A DNA stretch of 64,000 nt from Dryocola sp032051265. GTDB taxonomy: Bacteria; Pseudomonadota; Gammaproteobacteria; Enterobacterales; Enterobacteriaceae. The position numbers and the translations under genes are program-made. This document shows, one piece after another, positions 55,371 through 64,000 of this stretch. Position 1 is the first letter of the stretch. The number at the start of each line of letters is the position of its first letter. A model generated the notes under the pieces. It saw nothing but the letters and a program-made list of their open reading frames with translations, did not search any database and was not told where the DNA came from. The stretch is taken from positions 124,001-188,000 of the forward strand of contig DAMBYU010000006.1 in the NCBI GenBank assembly GCA_032051265.1. The letters run 5' to 3'.

Positions 55371-56939
55371 ATGCTCGACACCAACATGAAAACACAGCTC
55401 AAGGCCTACCTTGAAAGATTAACTAAACCTGTTGAGTTAATTGCCACGCTGGATGACGGCCCTAAGTCGTCTGAAATAAAGGAACTGCTGGCGGAAATCG
55501 CGGAATTATCTGACAAGGTATCTTTCAGCATTAACAACGATTTGCCGGTGCGTAAACCGTCGTTCCTGATTACAAACCCAGGTTCCGACAAGGGCCCGCG
55601 CTTCGCCGGTTCCCCGCTCGGCCACGAATTTACGTCTCTGGTACTGGCTCTGCTCCAGACCGGGGGGCATCCGTCGAAAGAATCGCAGGATCTGCTCAAT
55701 CAGATCCGTGAAATCGACGGCGATTTCCACTTTGAAACCTATTACTCCCTCTCCTGCCACAACTGCCCGGACGTTGTGCAGGCGCTGAACCTGATGAGCG
55801 TGCTTAACCCGCGCATCACCCACACCGCAATTGACGGCGGCGTGTACCAGAATGAAATTCAGGAACGCAATGTGATGGGCGTTCCGGCGGTTTACCTGAA
55901 CGGTAAAGAGTTCGGCCAGGGCCGTATGACGTTTGCTGAAATCGTCGGCAAAATTGACACCGGCGCGGAAAAACGCGCGGCCGAAGCCCTGAACAAGCGC
56001 GACGCTTACGACGTATTAATCGTCGGTAGCGGCCCGGCGGGTGCTGCGGCTGCCGTTTATGCGGCGCGTAAAGGCATTCGTACCGGTTTAATGGGCGAAC
56101 GCTTTGGCGGCCAGGTGCTGGATACGGTTGATATCGAAAACTATATTTCCGTGCCGAAAACCGAAGGCCAGAAGCTGGCCGGCGCGCTGAAAGCCCACGT
56201 TGACGATTATGACGTGGACGTTATTGATACCCAGAGCGCCAGCAAGCTGATCCCAGCCCAGGCTGAAGGCGGTTTACATCAGATCCAGACGGCCTCTGGC
56301 GCAACGCTTAGCGCACGCAGCATTATCATTGCCACCGGTGCAAAATGGCGCAACATGAACGTGCCGGGCGAAGATCAATATCGTACCAAAGGCGTGACTT
56401 ACTGCCCGCACTGCGACGGCCCGCTGTTTAAAGGCAAACGCGTGGCGGTGATCGGCGGCGGCAACTCCGGCGTGGAAGCGGCAATCGATCTGGCGGGTAT
56501 TGTTGAACATGTAACGCTGCTGGAATTTGCCCCAGAAATGAAGGCCGACCAGGTGCTGCAAAACAAAGTGCGCAGCCTGAAAAACGTCGACATTATTCTG
56601 AACGCGCAGACGCTGGAAGTGAAAGGCGACGGCGCAAAAGTGACCGGCCTGCAGTATAAAGACCGCGTCACTGACAGCGTGCATGAGGTAGCCCTTGCCG
56701 GCATCTTCGTGCAGATCGGCCTGCTGCCGAACACCAACTGGCTGGAAGGTAGCATTGAGCGCAACCGCATGGGTGAAATCATCATTGATGCGAAATGCGA
56801 AACCACCGTGAAGGGCGTGTTTGCGGCCGGCGACTGCACTACCGTACCTTATAAGCAGATTATTATCGCCACCGGTGAAGGCGCCAAAGCTTCATTAAGC
56901 GCTTTTGATCACCTGATTCGCACCTCGATCCCCGAATAA
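55371..56939 (+). CDS. ahpF: AhpF, NADH-dependent AhpC reductase
   Basis: The 522-residue flavoprotein has an N-terminal tandem thioredoxin-fold domain with a CHNCPD disulfide (about 129-132), FAD-binding GSGPAGAAAAVYAARKG, the second redox pair CPHCDGP (about 345-348) and NADH-binding GGGNSGVEAA. Electrons run from NADH through FAD and both disulfides to AhpC. It follows ahpC by 74 bp with GGGAG before the start. Confidence 0.97.
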   Translation: MLDTNMKTQLKAYLERLTKPVELIATLDDGPKSSEIKELLAEIAELSDKVSFSINNDLPVRKPSFLITNPGSDKGPRFAGSPLGHEFTSLVLALLQTGGHPSKESQDLLNQIREIDGDFHFETYYSLSCHNCPDVVQALNLMSVLNPRITHTAIDGGVYQNEIQERNVMGVPAVYLNGKEFGQGRMTFAEIVGKIDTGAEKRAAEALNKRDAYDVLIVGSGPAGAAAAVYAARKGIRTGLMGERFGGQVLDTVDIENYISVPKTEGQKLAGALKAHVDDYDVDVIDTQSASKLIPAQAEGGLHQIQTASGATLSARSIIIATGAKWRNMNVPGEDQYRTKGVTYCPHCDGPLFKGKRVAVIGGGNSGVEAAIDLAGIVEHVTLLEFAPEMKADQVLQNKVRSLKNVDIILNAQTLEVKGDGAKVTGLQYKDRVTDSVHEVALAGIFVQIGLLPNTNWLEGSIERNRMGEIIIDAKCETTVKGVFAAGDCTTVPYKQIIIATGEGAKASLSAFDHLIRTSIPE

Positions 56940-56964
56940 AAACAAAGACTCACCTGCAAAACTC

Positions 56965-56987
56965 AAGCGGCTTCAGCCGCTTTTTTG
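56965..56987 (+). terminator. ahpF intrinsic terminator
   Basis: AAGCGGC pairs with GCCGCTT around TTCA, followed by TTTTTG, 25 bp after the ahpF stop. Confidence 0.9.
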
Positions 56988-57167
56988 CGCTCTTAACTCT
57001 CTTTACCCACTGGAAAAAAGGGGTTAATGGCACTCTGCGCGACGTAGCTTAAAGCGCAAAGTGGTACGCTGCGTTCTTAAGTCTTCTGTTGATCCCCTGA
57101 TAGCCGCATCGCACATTTTATCTGTAAAAACATGGACGCGGGTATCGGTATGTATAAGGCCGAGCTT

Positions 57168-57500
57168 ATGAAGCGAATCGCTATTCCCTCTCATTATATA
57201 CAAACCCGCAGCACGCCGTTCTGGACGCTGGAAACCGCGCCGCCCGGTATCTGGAAGCGCCATCTGGATGCCGGTACGCGACAGGGCGTTTATCCCCGCT
57301 TATCAGTGATGCAAGGAGTGATCCGCTATTGCGGCTATGCCGATGAATTCACTCCTGACCCGGTTGAAACATTAGTCATTGAGGCCGGACAGTTTGGCGT
57401 CTTCCCGCCGGAGAAATGGCATCTTATAGAAGCCTTATCCGACGATGTTCTGTTCAACGTAGATTTTTACGTTGACCCGCAAATCCTGCTTGAGGAGTAA
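57168..57500 (+). CDS. yeaR: YeaR-like DUF1971 cupin protein
   Basis: The 110-residue product aligns with E. coli YeaR: HYIQTRSTPFWTLETAPPGIWKRHLDAGTRQGVYPRLSVM and IEAGQFGVFPPEKWHLIEAL. The single cupin domain is related to the N-terminal part of TehB-type proteins; the reaction is not known. In E. coli yeaR-yoaG is induced by nitrate, nitrite and NO through NarL and NsrR; I did not find a clear site here. The start at 57168 follows E. coli; a frame to 57132 is longer. Confidence 0.87.
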   Translation: MKRIAIPSHYIQTRSTPFWTLETAPPGIWKRHLDAGTRQGVYPRLSVMQGVIRYCGYADEFTPDPVETLVIEAGQFGVFPPEKWHLIEALSDDVLFNVDFYVDPQILLEE

Positions 57501-57510
57501 GGCTTAAAAA

Positions 57511-57864
57511 ATGGATGCTAACGAAGAAAACAAAGGTTACACGCTGGCGGTGATGAACCGTAAGACCGGAACGGTCGCCGAAAAAGTTTACATGAAGCCG
57601 ATGGCGCTTTACGTGCCGTCCGTCGCCACCGCAGCCGTTGCCGCACTGGTGGAGAGCATAGGGCCGTCTGATGATTGTACGGTTTGCGATACCGGTTACG
57701 CGCTCACCGTCACCAATAACAATAACGGCGTCTCGGTAGATAAAGATTTTATGACGCTTGCGCAGCTGGCGGAGCCGGATACCGCCACCGATGCCGTAAA
57801 AGATCTTATTAATATCGTGCGCGGCTATGATGACGACGAAGAACACAACGTTTGTGGCTGGTAG
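57511..57864 (+). CDS. Tandemly duplicated YoaG-like protein (117 aa)
   Basis: E. coli YoaG is a single domain of about 60 residues. Here residues about 10-60 and 63-117 are two copies in one chain: YTLAVMNRKTG.. AAVAALVESI..DDCTVC and YALTVTNNNNG.. DAVKDLINIV..EEHNVCGW. The C-terminal copy is closer to E. coli YoaG (TVTNNNNGVSVD; the ending HNVCGW). YoaG forms a domain-swapped dimer in E. coli, so the fusion may be a covalent version. It follows yeaR by 10 bp. Confidence 0.85.
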   Translation: MDANEENKGYTLAVMNRKTGTVAEKVYMKPMALYVPSVATAAVAALVESIGPSDDCTVCDTGYALTVTNNNNGVSVDKDFMTLAQLAEPDTATDAVKDLINIVRGYDDDEEHNVCGW

Positions 57865-57887
57865 CTTTTAGCGTTTCCTTTTTGATG

Positions 57888-57911
57888 TAAAAAAGCCCCC
57901 TTTCGGGGGCT
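57888..57911. terminator. Terminator shared by the yoaG-like gene and cysS
   Basis: AGCCCCC pairs with GGGGGCT around TTTC. On the minus strand it is followed by TTTTTT, making a good cysS terminator; on the plus strand the T-run is absent, so it is weaker for the yoaG-like gene. Confidence 0.88.
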
Positions 57912-57921
57912 GGGAACACGA

Positions 57922-59310
57922 TTATTTTCTACGCCAGGTGGTTCCCTGCGGGCCATCCTCCAGCACAATTCCCATCTCGTTTAAGCGGTCACGCGCCTGG
58001 TCGGCCAGCGCCCACTCTTTTGCTTTCCGGGCATCGTTACGCTGTTTGATAAGCGCCTCGATTTCCGCAACTTCGCCATCGTCTGCCTGCGCACCACTTT
58101 GCAGGAAAGCTTCTGGCTCCTGCTCGAGCAAACCCAGCACGCCAGAAAGCTGACGCAGCGCCGCCGCCAGACCGTTCGCCGCTGCCGGATCTTCCGTTTT
58201 CAGACGGTTAACTTCGCGCGCCATGTCAAACAGCACGGAATAGGCTTCCGGCGTGTTGAAATCGTCATCCATTGCTTCACGGAAGCGCGCTTCGAACGCT
58301 TCGCCGCCGGCAGGCTGAACCGCGCTGTCCGTGCCGCGCAGAGCGGTATACAGACGCTCCAGGGAAGTACGTGCCTGTTTCAGGTTTTCTTCGCTGTAGT
58401 TCAGCTGGCTGCGATAGTGACCGGACATCAGGAAGTAACGGATGGTTTCCGCATCGTAGTACTTCAGCACGTCGCGCACGGTGAAGAAGTTGCCCAGCGA
58501 TTTGGACATTTTTTCCCGGTCGACCATCACCATCCCGGAGTGCATCCAGGTGTTAACATATTCGCCGTCATGGGCGCAGGTGGACTGGGCGATTTCGTTT
58601 TCGTGGTGCGGGAACATCAGATCCGAACCGCCGCCGTGAATATCAAAATGGTTGCCGAGCTGTTTGCAGTTCATGGCGGAACATTCGATATGCCAGCCTG
58701 GGCGGCCTTCGCCCCACGGGGATGCCCAGCTTGGCTCGCCCGGTTTAGACATCTTCCACAGCACGAAGTCCATCGGGTTACGCTTCACGTTCGCTTCGAC
58801 TTCAACGCGCGCACCGGCCTGAAGCTGGTCTAAATCCTGACGAGAAAGCTGGCCGTAGGTCGGATCGGTTTCCACCGAGAACATCACATCGCCGTTGGAT
58901 GCTACATAAGCATGGTTACGCTCAATAAGCTGTTCAACAATTTCGATGATTTCAGGGATATGTTTGGTGGCGCGCGGCTCGCTGTCCGGGCGCAAAATGT
59001 TCAGCGCGTCGAAATCAACATGCATTTCGTCCACCATGCGGTCGACCAGGGCAACAAAATCTTCGCCGTTCTCTTGCGCGCGCCTGATAATTTTATCGTC
59101 GATATCGGTGATATTGCGCACGTAGTTTAGTTTAAATCCGAGAAAACGCAGGTAACGCGCGACTACGTCAAAAGCAACAAAAGTGCGGCCATGGCCGATA
59201 TGACACAGGTCGTAAACGGTTATCCCACACACGTACATGCCGACTTCTCCGGCATGAATAGGTTTGAATTCCTCTTTTTGACGAGTCATTGTATTAAAGA
59301 TTTTTAACAT
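57922..59310 (-). CDS. cysS: Cysteinyl-tRNA synthetase
   Basis: The 462-residue class I synthetase charges tRNA-Cys. It has zinc-ligand Cys in MYVCGITVYD, HIGH motif HIGH in CHIGHGRTF, and KMSKS in REKMSKSLGNF, with zinc ligands in CSAMNCKQLG and HHENEIAQS. It is divergent from ppiB. Confidence 0.97.
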   Translation of the reverse strand: MLKIFNTMTRQKEEFKPIHAGEVGMYVCGITVYDLCHIGHGRTFVAFDVVARYLRFLGFKLNYVRNITDIDDKIIRRAQENGEDFVALVDRMVDEMHVDFDALNILRPDSEPRATKHIPEIIEIVEQLIERNHAYVASNGDVMFSVETDPTYGQLSRQDLDQLQAGARVEVEANVKRNPMDFVLWKMSKPGEPSWASPWGEGRPGWHIECSAMNCKQLGNHFDIHGGGSDLMFPHHENEIAQSTCAHDGEYVNTWMHSGMVMVDREKMSKSLGNFFTVRDVLKYYDAETIRYFLMSGHYRSQLNYSEENLKQARTSLERLYTALRGTDSAVQPAGGEAFEARFREAMDDDFNTPEAYSVLFDMAREVNRLKTEDPAAANGLAAALRQLSGVLGLLEQEPEAFLQSGAQADDGEVAEIEALIKQRNDARKAKEWALADQARDRLNEMGIVLEDGPQGTTWRRK

Positions 59311-59487
59311 CAGGGGATTCCATATCAGCGTGTGTAAGCGAAATTGCGGTATATGTTACCTTAAAATTACACACGCACGCAGTACGCTTTGCAAGGTGAT
59401 GATCGGCAGCAGTTATGCTATAACAATCACCTTGTGTGGCGGCACCGTCTGCCGAAACACTGTCTGACTAAATATAGGATGCACAGC

Positions 59488-59982
59488 ATGGTTACTTTTC
59501 ACACTAATCACGGTGATATCGTCATCAAAACTTTTGACGATAAAGCGCCAGTTACCGTTAAAAACTTCATGGATTACTGTCGTGAAGGCTACTACGACAA
59601 CACCATTTTCCACCGTGTGATCAACGGCTTTATGATCCAGGGCGGCGGTTTTGAACCGGGCATGAAGCAGAAAGAAACCAAAGATACTATTCAGAACGAA
59701 GCGAACAACGGCCTGAAAAACACCCGCGGCACCCTGGCGATGGCCCGCACCCAGGCTCCGCACTCCGCAAGCTCGCAGTTCTTTATCAACGTGGCTGATA
59801 ACGACTTCCTGAACTTCAGCGGCGAAAGCCTGCAGGGTTGGGGCTACTGCGTATTTGCAGAAGTCGTGGAAGGCATGGACGTGGTTGATAAAATCAAAGC
59901 CGTCTCCACCGGCCGCAGCGGCATGCATCAGGACGTTCCTAAAGAAGACGTAATCGTAAACAGCGTCACCGTAAGCGAATAA
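59488..59982 (+). CDS. ppiB: Peptidyl-prolyl isomerase B, cyclophilin
   Basis: The 164-residue cytoplasmic cyclophilin is the same length as E. coli PpiB, with catalytic IFHRVINGFMIQGG and the SSQFFINVADNDFLNF stretch. The start at 59488 (MVTFHTNHGDI) matches the family; the frame from 59389 adds 33 unconserved residues. It lies 10 bp before lpxH. Confidence 0.96.
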   Translation: MVTFHTNHGDIVIKTFDDKAPVTVKNFMDYCREGYYDNTIFHRVINGFMIQGGGFEPGMKQKETKDTIQNEANNGLKNTRGTLAMARTQAPHSASSQFFINVADNDFLNFSGESLQGWGYCVFAEVVEGMDVVDKIKAVSTGRSGMHQDVPKEDVIVNSVTVSE

Positions 59983-59992
59983 TCCCCGCTTA

Positions 59993-60712
59993 ATGTTCCT
60001 GTTTATTGCAGATTTACACCTCTGCTCAGAAGAACCGGCGATCACCGCCGGTTTTCTGCGTTTTCTGGCCGGTACAGCACGAGAAGCGCAGGCGCTCTAT
60101 ATCCTCGGCGATCTTTTTGAGGCCTGGATTGGCGATGACGATCCGCAGCCGCTGCATCGTGAAATTGCCTTGGCAATCAAAGATCTGGTTGATTCCGACG
60201 TCCCCTGCTATTTCATTCACGGCAACCGGGATTTCCTGATTGGAAAACGTTTTGCAAACCTGAGCGGCATGACGCTGCTGCCGGAAGAAAAAATTCTCGA
60301 CTTATATGGCCGCAGGGTATTGATTCTGCACGGCGACACGCTGTGTACGGACGATGCTGGCTATCAGGCGTTTCGCCGGAAAGTGCATCAGCCCTGGCTG
60401 CAACGACTGTTCCTCTCGCTGCCGCTGTTTATTCGTAAGCGCGTCGCCGCCAGAATGCGTGCCGGAAGCAAAGCCGCTAACAGCAGCAAAACCATGGCAA
60501 TCATGGATGTGAACCAGCAAGCCGTTATCGCAACCCTTACCCGCAATCGGGTACAGTGGATGATTCACGGCCATACGCACCGCCCCGCTATTCACCCGCT
60601 TGAAGCCAACGGTCAGCAAGCGTTTCGCTGCGTGCTGGGCGCCTGGCACACCCAGGGTTCGATGATCAAAGTGACCCCGCAGGACGTGGAGTTAATTCCT
60701 TTCGATTTTTAG
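59993..60712 (+). CDS. lpxH: UDP-2,3-diacylglucosamine pyrophosphatase
   Basis: The 239-residue Mn-dependent calcineurin-like hydrolase makes lipid X in lipid A synthesis at the inner membrane. Metal motifs: FIADLHL, ILGDLFEAWIGDD, HGNRDF, LHGDTLC and IHGHTHRP. It follows ppiB closely, as in E. coli. Confidence 0.96.
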   Translation: MFLFIADLHLCSEEPAITAGFLRFLAGTAREAQALYILGDLFEAWIGDDDPQPLHREIALAIKDLVDSDVPCYFIHGNRDFLIGKRFANLSGMTLLPEEKILDLYGRRVLILHGDTLCTDDAGYQAFRRKVHQPWLQRLFLSLPLFIRKRVAARMRAGSKAANSSKTMAIMDVNQQAVIATLTRNRVQWMIHGHTHRPAIHPLEANGQQAFRCVLGAWHTQGSMIKVTPQDVELIPFDF

Positions 60713-60746
60713 CTTTAAATCGCCTCTTTTCGCCGCTTTGCTGGCC

Positions 60747-60762
60747 ACGCAACCGTTTTCCT
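60747..60762. promoter_or_regulatory. PurR box of purEK
   Basis: ACGCAACCGTTTTCCT matches the PurR consensus ACGCAAACGTTTTCNT at all but one fixed base and lies 90 bp before purE. PurR with hypoxanthine or guanine represses the operon. Confidence 0.9.
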
Positions 60763-60851
60763 TGCCTGTTGTTCATGATATTCTTCCACTCCTTCTGACC
60801 GACCGCCAGACGTTCGGTGATGTTTGCATACCCACAGGAGTTTTGAGACGC

Positions 60852-61361
60852 ATGTCCCCGACCCAATCCCCGGCGCGTATCGCCATTGTCATGGGTTCCA
60901 GAAGCGACTGGGCTACCATGCAGTTTGCCGCAGAAATCCTCACTACCCTTGACGTTCCGCACCACCTTGAAGTGGTATCCGCGCATCGCACGCCGGATAA
61001 GCTGTTTAGCTTTGCTGAACAGGCTGAAAGCAACGGCTATCAGGTCATTATTGCGGGTGCGGGTGGCGCTGCACATCTGCCCGGTATGCTGGCGGCGAAA
61101 ACGCTGGTGCCGGTTCTTGGCGTGCCGGTACAAAGCGCGGCCCTGAGCGGCGTGGATAGCCTCTACTCCATCGTTCAGATGCCTCGCGGTATTCCGGTTG
61201 GCACGCTGGCGATTGGTAAAGCGGGTGCTGCGAACGCGGCTTTGCTGGCGGCACAGATTCTGGCCCTGCATGACGACAAGCTGCATAAGCGCCTGGCCGC
61301 ATGGCGTAACGAACAAACGGAAGAAGTATTGCAGAACCCGGACCCGCGGGGTGAGGCATGA
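60852..61361 (+). CDS. purE: N5-carboxyaminoimidazole ribonucleotide mutase
   Basis: The 169-residue class I PurE moves the carboxyl of N5-CAIR to give CAIR in purine synthesis. Motifs: IVMGSRSDWATMQ, VSAHRTPDKLF, IAGAGGAAHLPGM. The ATG at 60852 matches the E. coli start; the frame to 60738 runs across the PurR box. It overlaps purK by 4 bp. Confidence 0.96.
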   Translation: MSPTQSPARIAIVMGSRSDWATMQFAAEILTTLDVPHHLEVVSAHRTPDKLFSFAEQAESNGYQVIIAGAGGAAHLPGMLAAKTLVPVLGVPVQSAALSGVDSLYSIVQMPRGIPVGTLAIGKAGAANAALLAAQILALHDDKLHKRLAAWRNEQTEEVLQNPDPRGEA

Positions 61362-62428
61362 AACGCGTCTGCGTATTAGGCAACGGCCAGTTAGGCAGAA
61401 TGCTGCGCCAGGCGGGCGAGCCGCTGGGCATTGAAGTTTATCCGGTAGGGCTTGATGCCGAACCGGAAGCGGTTCCCTTCGCGCAAAGCGTGATTACCGC
61501 TGAAATCGAGCGCTGGCCGGAAACTGCTCTCACGCGCGAGCTGGCTCGTCACAACGCTTTCGTTAATCGCGATGTATTTCCGATCATCGCGGATCGCCTC
61601 ACCCAAAAGCAGCTTTTCGATAAGCTCGGCCTCGCGACCGCGCCGTGGCAGTTGCTGGCAAGCCGCGATGAATGGGCTGGCGTATTTGCAAACCTTGGCG
61701 ACCTCGCCATTGTGAAACGTCGCGTTGGCGGCTACGACGGACGCGGCCAGTGGCGCTTGCGCAGCGCTGAAACCGACCAGTTGCCGGACGACTGCTACGG
61801 CGAGTGCATCGTTGAGCAAGGCATTAATTTCTCCGGTGAAGTATCCCTGGTTGGCGCGCGCGGCCATGACGGCACAACGGTGTTTTATCCGCTGACGCAC
61901 AACCTGCATCAGGATGGCATCCTGCGCACCAGCGTTGCCTTCCCGCAGGCTAACGCGCAGCAGCAGCGCCAGGCCGAAGATATGCTCTCTGCCATTATGC
62001 ACGAACTGGATTATGTCGGCGTGATGGCGATGGAGTGCTTTATCACGCCAGCCGGTCTGCTGATCAATGAGCTTGCGCCGCGTGTTCACAACAGCGGACA
62101 CTGGACGCAGAATGGCGCCTCCATTAGCCAGTTTGAACTGCATCTGCGGGCGATTGTTGATTTGCCGCTGCCGCAGCCGGTGGTTAACGCCCCATCGGTA
62201 ATGATCAACCTGATCGGCACCGGGCTGAACTACGACTGGCTGAAGCTGCCGCTGGTGCATCTGCACTGGTATGACAAAGAGGTGCGGGAGGGACGCAAAG
62301 TCGGCCATCTCAACCTCAACGACAGCGATACGGACCGCCTGAGCGCCACCCTTGAAGCGCTGGTACCGCTGCTGGTGCCGGATTACGCGAGCGGCATTGC
62401 CTGGGCGCAGAGCAAGTTAGCCAGATAG
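61358..62428 (+). CDS. purK: N5-carboxyaminoimidazole ribonucleotide synthase
   Basis: The 356-residue ATP-grasp enzyme carboxylates AIR with bicarbonate and ATP, supplying PurE. Motifs: LGNGQLGRMLRQAG at the start, VKRRVGGYDGRGQW and MECFITPAGLLINELAPRVHNSGH. It is translated from an ATGA overlap with purE. Confidence 0.96.
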   Translation: MKRVCVLGNGQLGRMLRQAGEPLGIEVYPVGLDAEPEAVPFAQSVITAEIERWPETALTRELARHNAFVNRDVFPIIADRLTQKQLFDKLGLATAPWQLLASRDEWAGVFANLGDLAIVKRRVGGYDGRGQWRLRSAETDQLPDDCYGECIVEQGINFSGEVSLVGARGHDGTTVFYPLTHNLHQDGILRTSVAFPQANAQQQRQAEDMLSAIMHELDYVGVMAMECFITPAGLLINELAPRVHNSGHWTQNGASISQFELHLRAIVDLPLPQPVVNAPSVMINLIGTGLNYDWLKLPLVHLHWYDKEVREGRKVGHLNLNDSDTDRLSATLEALVPLLVPDYASGIAWAQSKLAR

Positions 62429-62542
62429 AAAGCTGTTTTACAGGGTAGCCTGGCTGCCCTGTCGTATTTCCCCTCTTTCATTTCTCTCTCACCAGGCGCA
62501 CAATCCCCGGCGTTTCACCCCCATTCGCTTTAAGGTTTATGC

Positions 62543-63655
62543 ATGCAAAACGCCCGCTCCGACACCCAACAATATGAAATCCTGCTGCGCAATGACATTC
62601 CGCTTATCGATGTGCGTGCGCCGGTTGAGTTTGCTCAGGGAGCCATGCCCGCAGCGCTGAACCTTCCGCTAATGTCGGACGACGAGCGGGCCGCTGTCGG
62701 CACCTGTTACAAACAGCGCGGCCAGCAGGCGGCCATTGAACTGGGCCACAGTCTGGTGAAGGGCGAGATCCGCGATGCCCGCATAGAAAAATGGCTGGAG
62801 CAGTGTCGGCTGCATCCTGAAGGTTATCTGTGCTGTGCCAGAGGCGGCATGCGTTCCCATATCGTGCAGCAGTGGCTGCGCGAAGCGGGCGTGAACTATC
62901 CGTTGGTGGAAGGCGGCTATAAAGCGCTGCGTCATTATGCATTGCAGATTATTGAGGCCCGCGCAAAGTGGCCGATGATTATGGTGAGCGGCAACACCGG
63001 CTGCGGCAAAACCATTCTTATCCGCTCGCTGCCAACGGGTGTCGATCTTGAAGGGCTGGCGCGTCATCGGGGTTCATCGTTTGGCCGCACCATTGTGGAA
63101 CAGCCAACCCAGGCGAGCTTCGAAAATAACCTGGCCGTTACGCTGCTTAAGAAAAGCAATGGCGCGCCGGTCAGCTGGGTAATCGAAGACGAAGGCCGCA
63201 TGATCGGCTCCCGGCATATCCCGGAAGCGTTCAGAGATGAAATGGTCCGCTCACCTATTGTGGTGGTAGAAGATCCGTTTGAACTGCGTCTGGAGCGGTT
63301 GAAGCAGGAATATTTCCAGCAGATGAGCGAGGCATTTTTATCCATTAGCGATGAAGAAACCGCGTGGAAAAACTATGCGGAGTATCTGCATCACGGGCTG
63401 TTCGCCATTCGCCGCCGTTTAGGGATGGAGCGTTTCCAGCAGTTCACCATGGTGCTGGATAAGGCGCTGGAGCTTCAGCGTAACACCGGTTCGTGCGACG
63501 GCCATCTGGCCTGGCTCGCCCCGCTGCTGGAAGAGTATTACGACCCGATGTATCGCTATCAATTAAGCAAGAAAGCGGCGCAGATCGTTTATCGCGGGGA
63601 CTACGGCCAGGTTGAAGCCTGGCTGCGCGATAGAACGAGCGGTGAGGCCAGGTAA
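62543..63655 (+). CDS. mnmH: tRNA 2-selenouridine synthase
   Basis: The 370-residue protein, also called SelU or YbbB, replaces sulfur of 2-thiouridine at tRNA position 34 with selenium, using selenophosphate. Residues about 10-130 form a rhodanese domain with the catalytic Cys in CCARGGMRS; residues about 140 onward hold a P-loop (SGNTGCGKT). It fits the same selenophosphate supply needed for FdnG. Confidence 0.95.
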   Translation: MQNARSDTQQYEILLRNDIPLIDVRAPVEFAQGAMPAALNLPLMSDDERAAVGTCYKQRGQQAAIELGHSLVKGEIRDARIEKWLEQCRLHPEGYLCCARGGMRSHIVQQWLREAGVNYPLVEGGYKALRHYALQIIEARAKWPMIMVSGNTGCGKTILIRSLPTGVDLEGLARHRGSSFGRTIVEQPTQASFENNLAVTLLKKSNGAPVSWVIEDEGRMIGSRHIPEAFRDEMVRSPIVVVEDPFELRLERLKQEYFQQMSEAFLSISDEETAWKNYAEYLHHGLFAIRRRLGMERFQQFTMVLDKALELQRNTGSCDGHLAWLAPLLEEYYDPMYRYQLSKKAAQIVYRGDYGQVEAWLRDRTSGEAR

Positions 63656-63671
63656 GCTTTTGCAGTGACTT

Positions 63672-63696
63672 AAGGGCCGGATTATTCCGGCCCTTT
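63672..63696. terminator. Terminator after mnmH
   Basis: AAGGGCCGG pairs with CCGGCCCTT around ATTATT, with a short T-run (TTT) on the plus strand, 16 bp after the stop. Confidence 0.85.
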
Positions 63697-63821
63697 AGAA
63701 CTCAATCCCTGATACGGTAACTTCTGTTATGTGCCAGAAGCGGACGTTGGTAGCTGGTAAAAGCTGTAGTGATACTTCGCCGGAGAGAGTAGACCTGTCC
63801 GGTTTAGATATCGAAGAATAT

Positions 63822-64000
63822 TTATCTGATTTCGTTTTTTGCAAAACTGCTGTTTAGGTTTTTCAGCACTTCATTGATACCTCTGCTTACAATCCGGTCT
63901 TCCCGCATGACTGTCCCGAGAGTCCGGTGAAGAGAGGGCGTCACAGAGTAAAGATCGAGCCCCGATCTTTCCTCAATGCATGCAACGGACATTCTGGGAA
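63822..64000 (-). CDS. LysR-type regulator, C-terminal end (partial)
   Basis: A minus-strand frame is open from the window edge to a TAA at 63822-63824, 59 codons. It ends LDLYSVTPSLHRTLGTVMREDRIVSRGINEVLKNL and resembles the last strand-helix of LysR co-inducer domains. In E. coli the LysR gene allS neighbours ybbB, but this C-terminus does not look like AllS. Most of the gene is beyond the window. Confidence 0.6.
   Translation of the reverse strand, partial: PRMSVACIEERSGLDLYSVTPSLHRTLGTVMREDRIVSRGINEVLKNLNSSFAKNEIR

Noticed and set aside
56990..57167. NarL or NsrR site upstream of yeaR
   Set aside because: Only a single imperfect heptamer (TACCCAC) was seen, with no 7-2-7 partner and no clear NsrR half-sites.

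Overview
The window is a chromosomal segment of an enterobacterium (family Enterobacteriaceae). Nearly every core protein aligns closely with an E. coli counterpart: FdnGHI, LldPRD, OsmC, IlvBN, CstA, the complete enterobactin system, GdhA, OpgB, AhpCF, CysS, PpiB, LpxH, PurEK and the tRNA 2-selenouridine synthase. The gene order differs from E. coli and several loci are absent there. I cannot name the species from the sequence alone.

Layout. 1-0.9 kb: an AT-rich block with two tandem hexapeptide acetyltransferase genes, the first cut by the window edge. 1.2-3.7 kb: ybdJ-ybdK and an unassigned inner-membrane protein. 3.7-8.5 kb: the nitrate-inducible formate dehydrogenase operon fdnGHI, with an in-frame UGA (selenocysteine) and candidate NarL and FNR sites. 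8.6-9.1 kb: a type I-F-like CRISPR array with nine repeats and no cas genes in the window, followed by a small broken reading frame. 9.6-13.1 kb: cupin and alcohol dehydrogenase genes, then a DUF2946/PepSY membrane pair. 13.1-17.0 kb: lldPRD with two LldR operators 125 bp apart. 17.0-19.8 kb: osmC, and ilvBN with its leader peptide and attenuator. 19.9-23.3 kb: a YjiA-like GTPase, ybdD and cstA.

23.4-43.1 kb is the enterobactin locus. EntC/B/A make 2,3-dihydroxybenzoate. EntE, the EntB carrier domain, EntF, EntD and YbdZ assemble enterobactin, and EntH proofreads. EntS exports it. FepA and FepB/D/G/C import the ferric complex, and Fes releases the iron. Candidate Fur boxes lie in the three divergent promoter regions. 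A higBA toxin-antitoxin pair sits between fepC and entF, where E. coli has fepE.

43.2-50.8 kb: gdhA, a three-gene orphan hcp cassette (membrane protein, DUF1493 protein, Hcp), and a minus-strand gene encoding a 1263-residue glycosidase / glycosyltransferase / UDP-galactopyranose-mutase-like fusion. An 840-bp gene-free region with a symmetric nested palindrome follows. 50.8-57.9 kb: ybdL, opgB, a candidate small RNA, ahpC-ahpF with a terminator-like hairpin between them, and a yeaR-yoaG pair whose second gene is a tandem duplication of the YoaG domain. 57.9-64 kb: cysS, ppiB, lpxH, purEK with a PurR box, mnmH (selU), and the 3' end of a LysR-type regulator gene running off the window.

The least explained items are the three-domain carbohydrate fusion, the hcp cassette, the cas-less CRISPR array, the duplicated YoaG, the nested palindrome and the possible sRNA upstream of ahpC.
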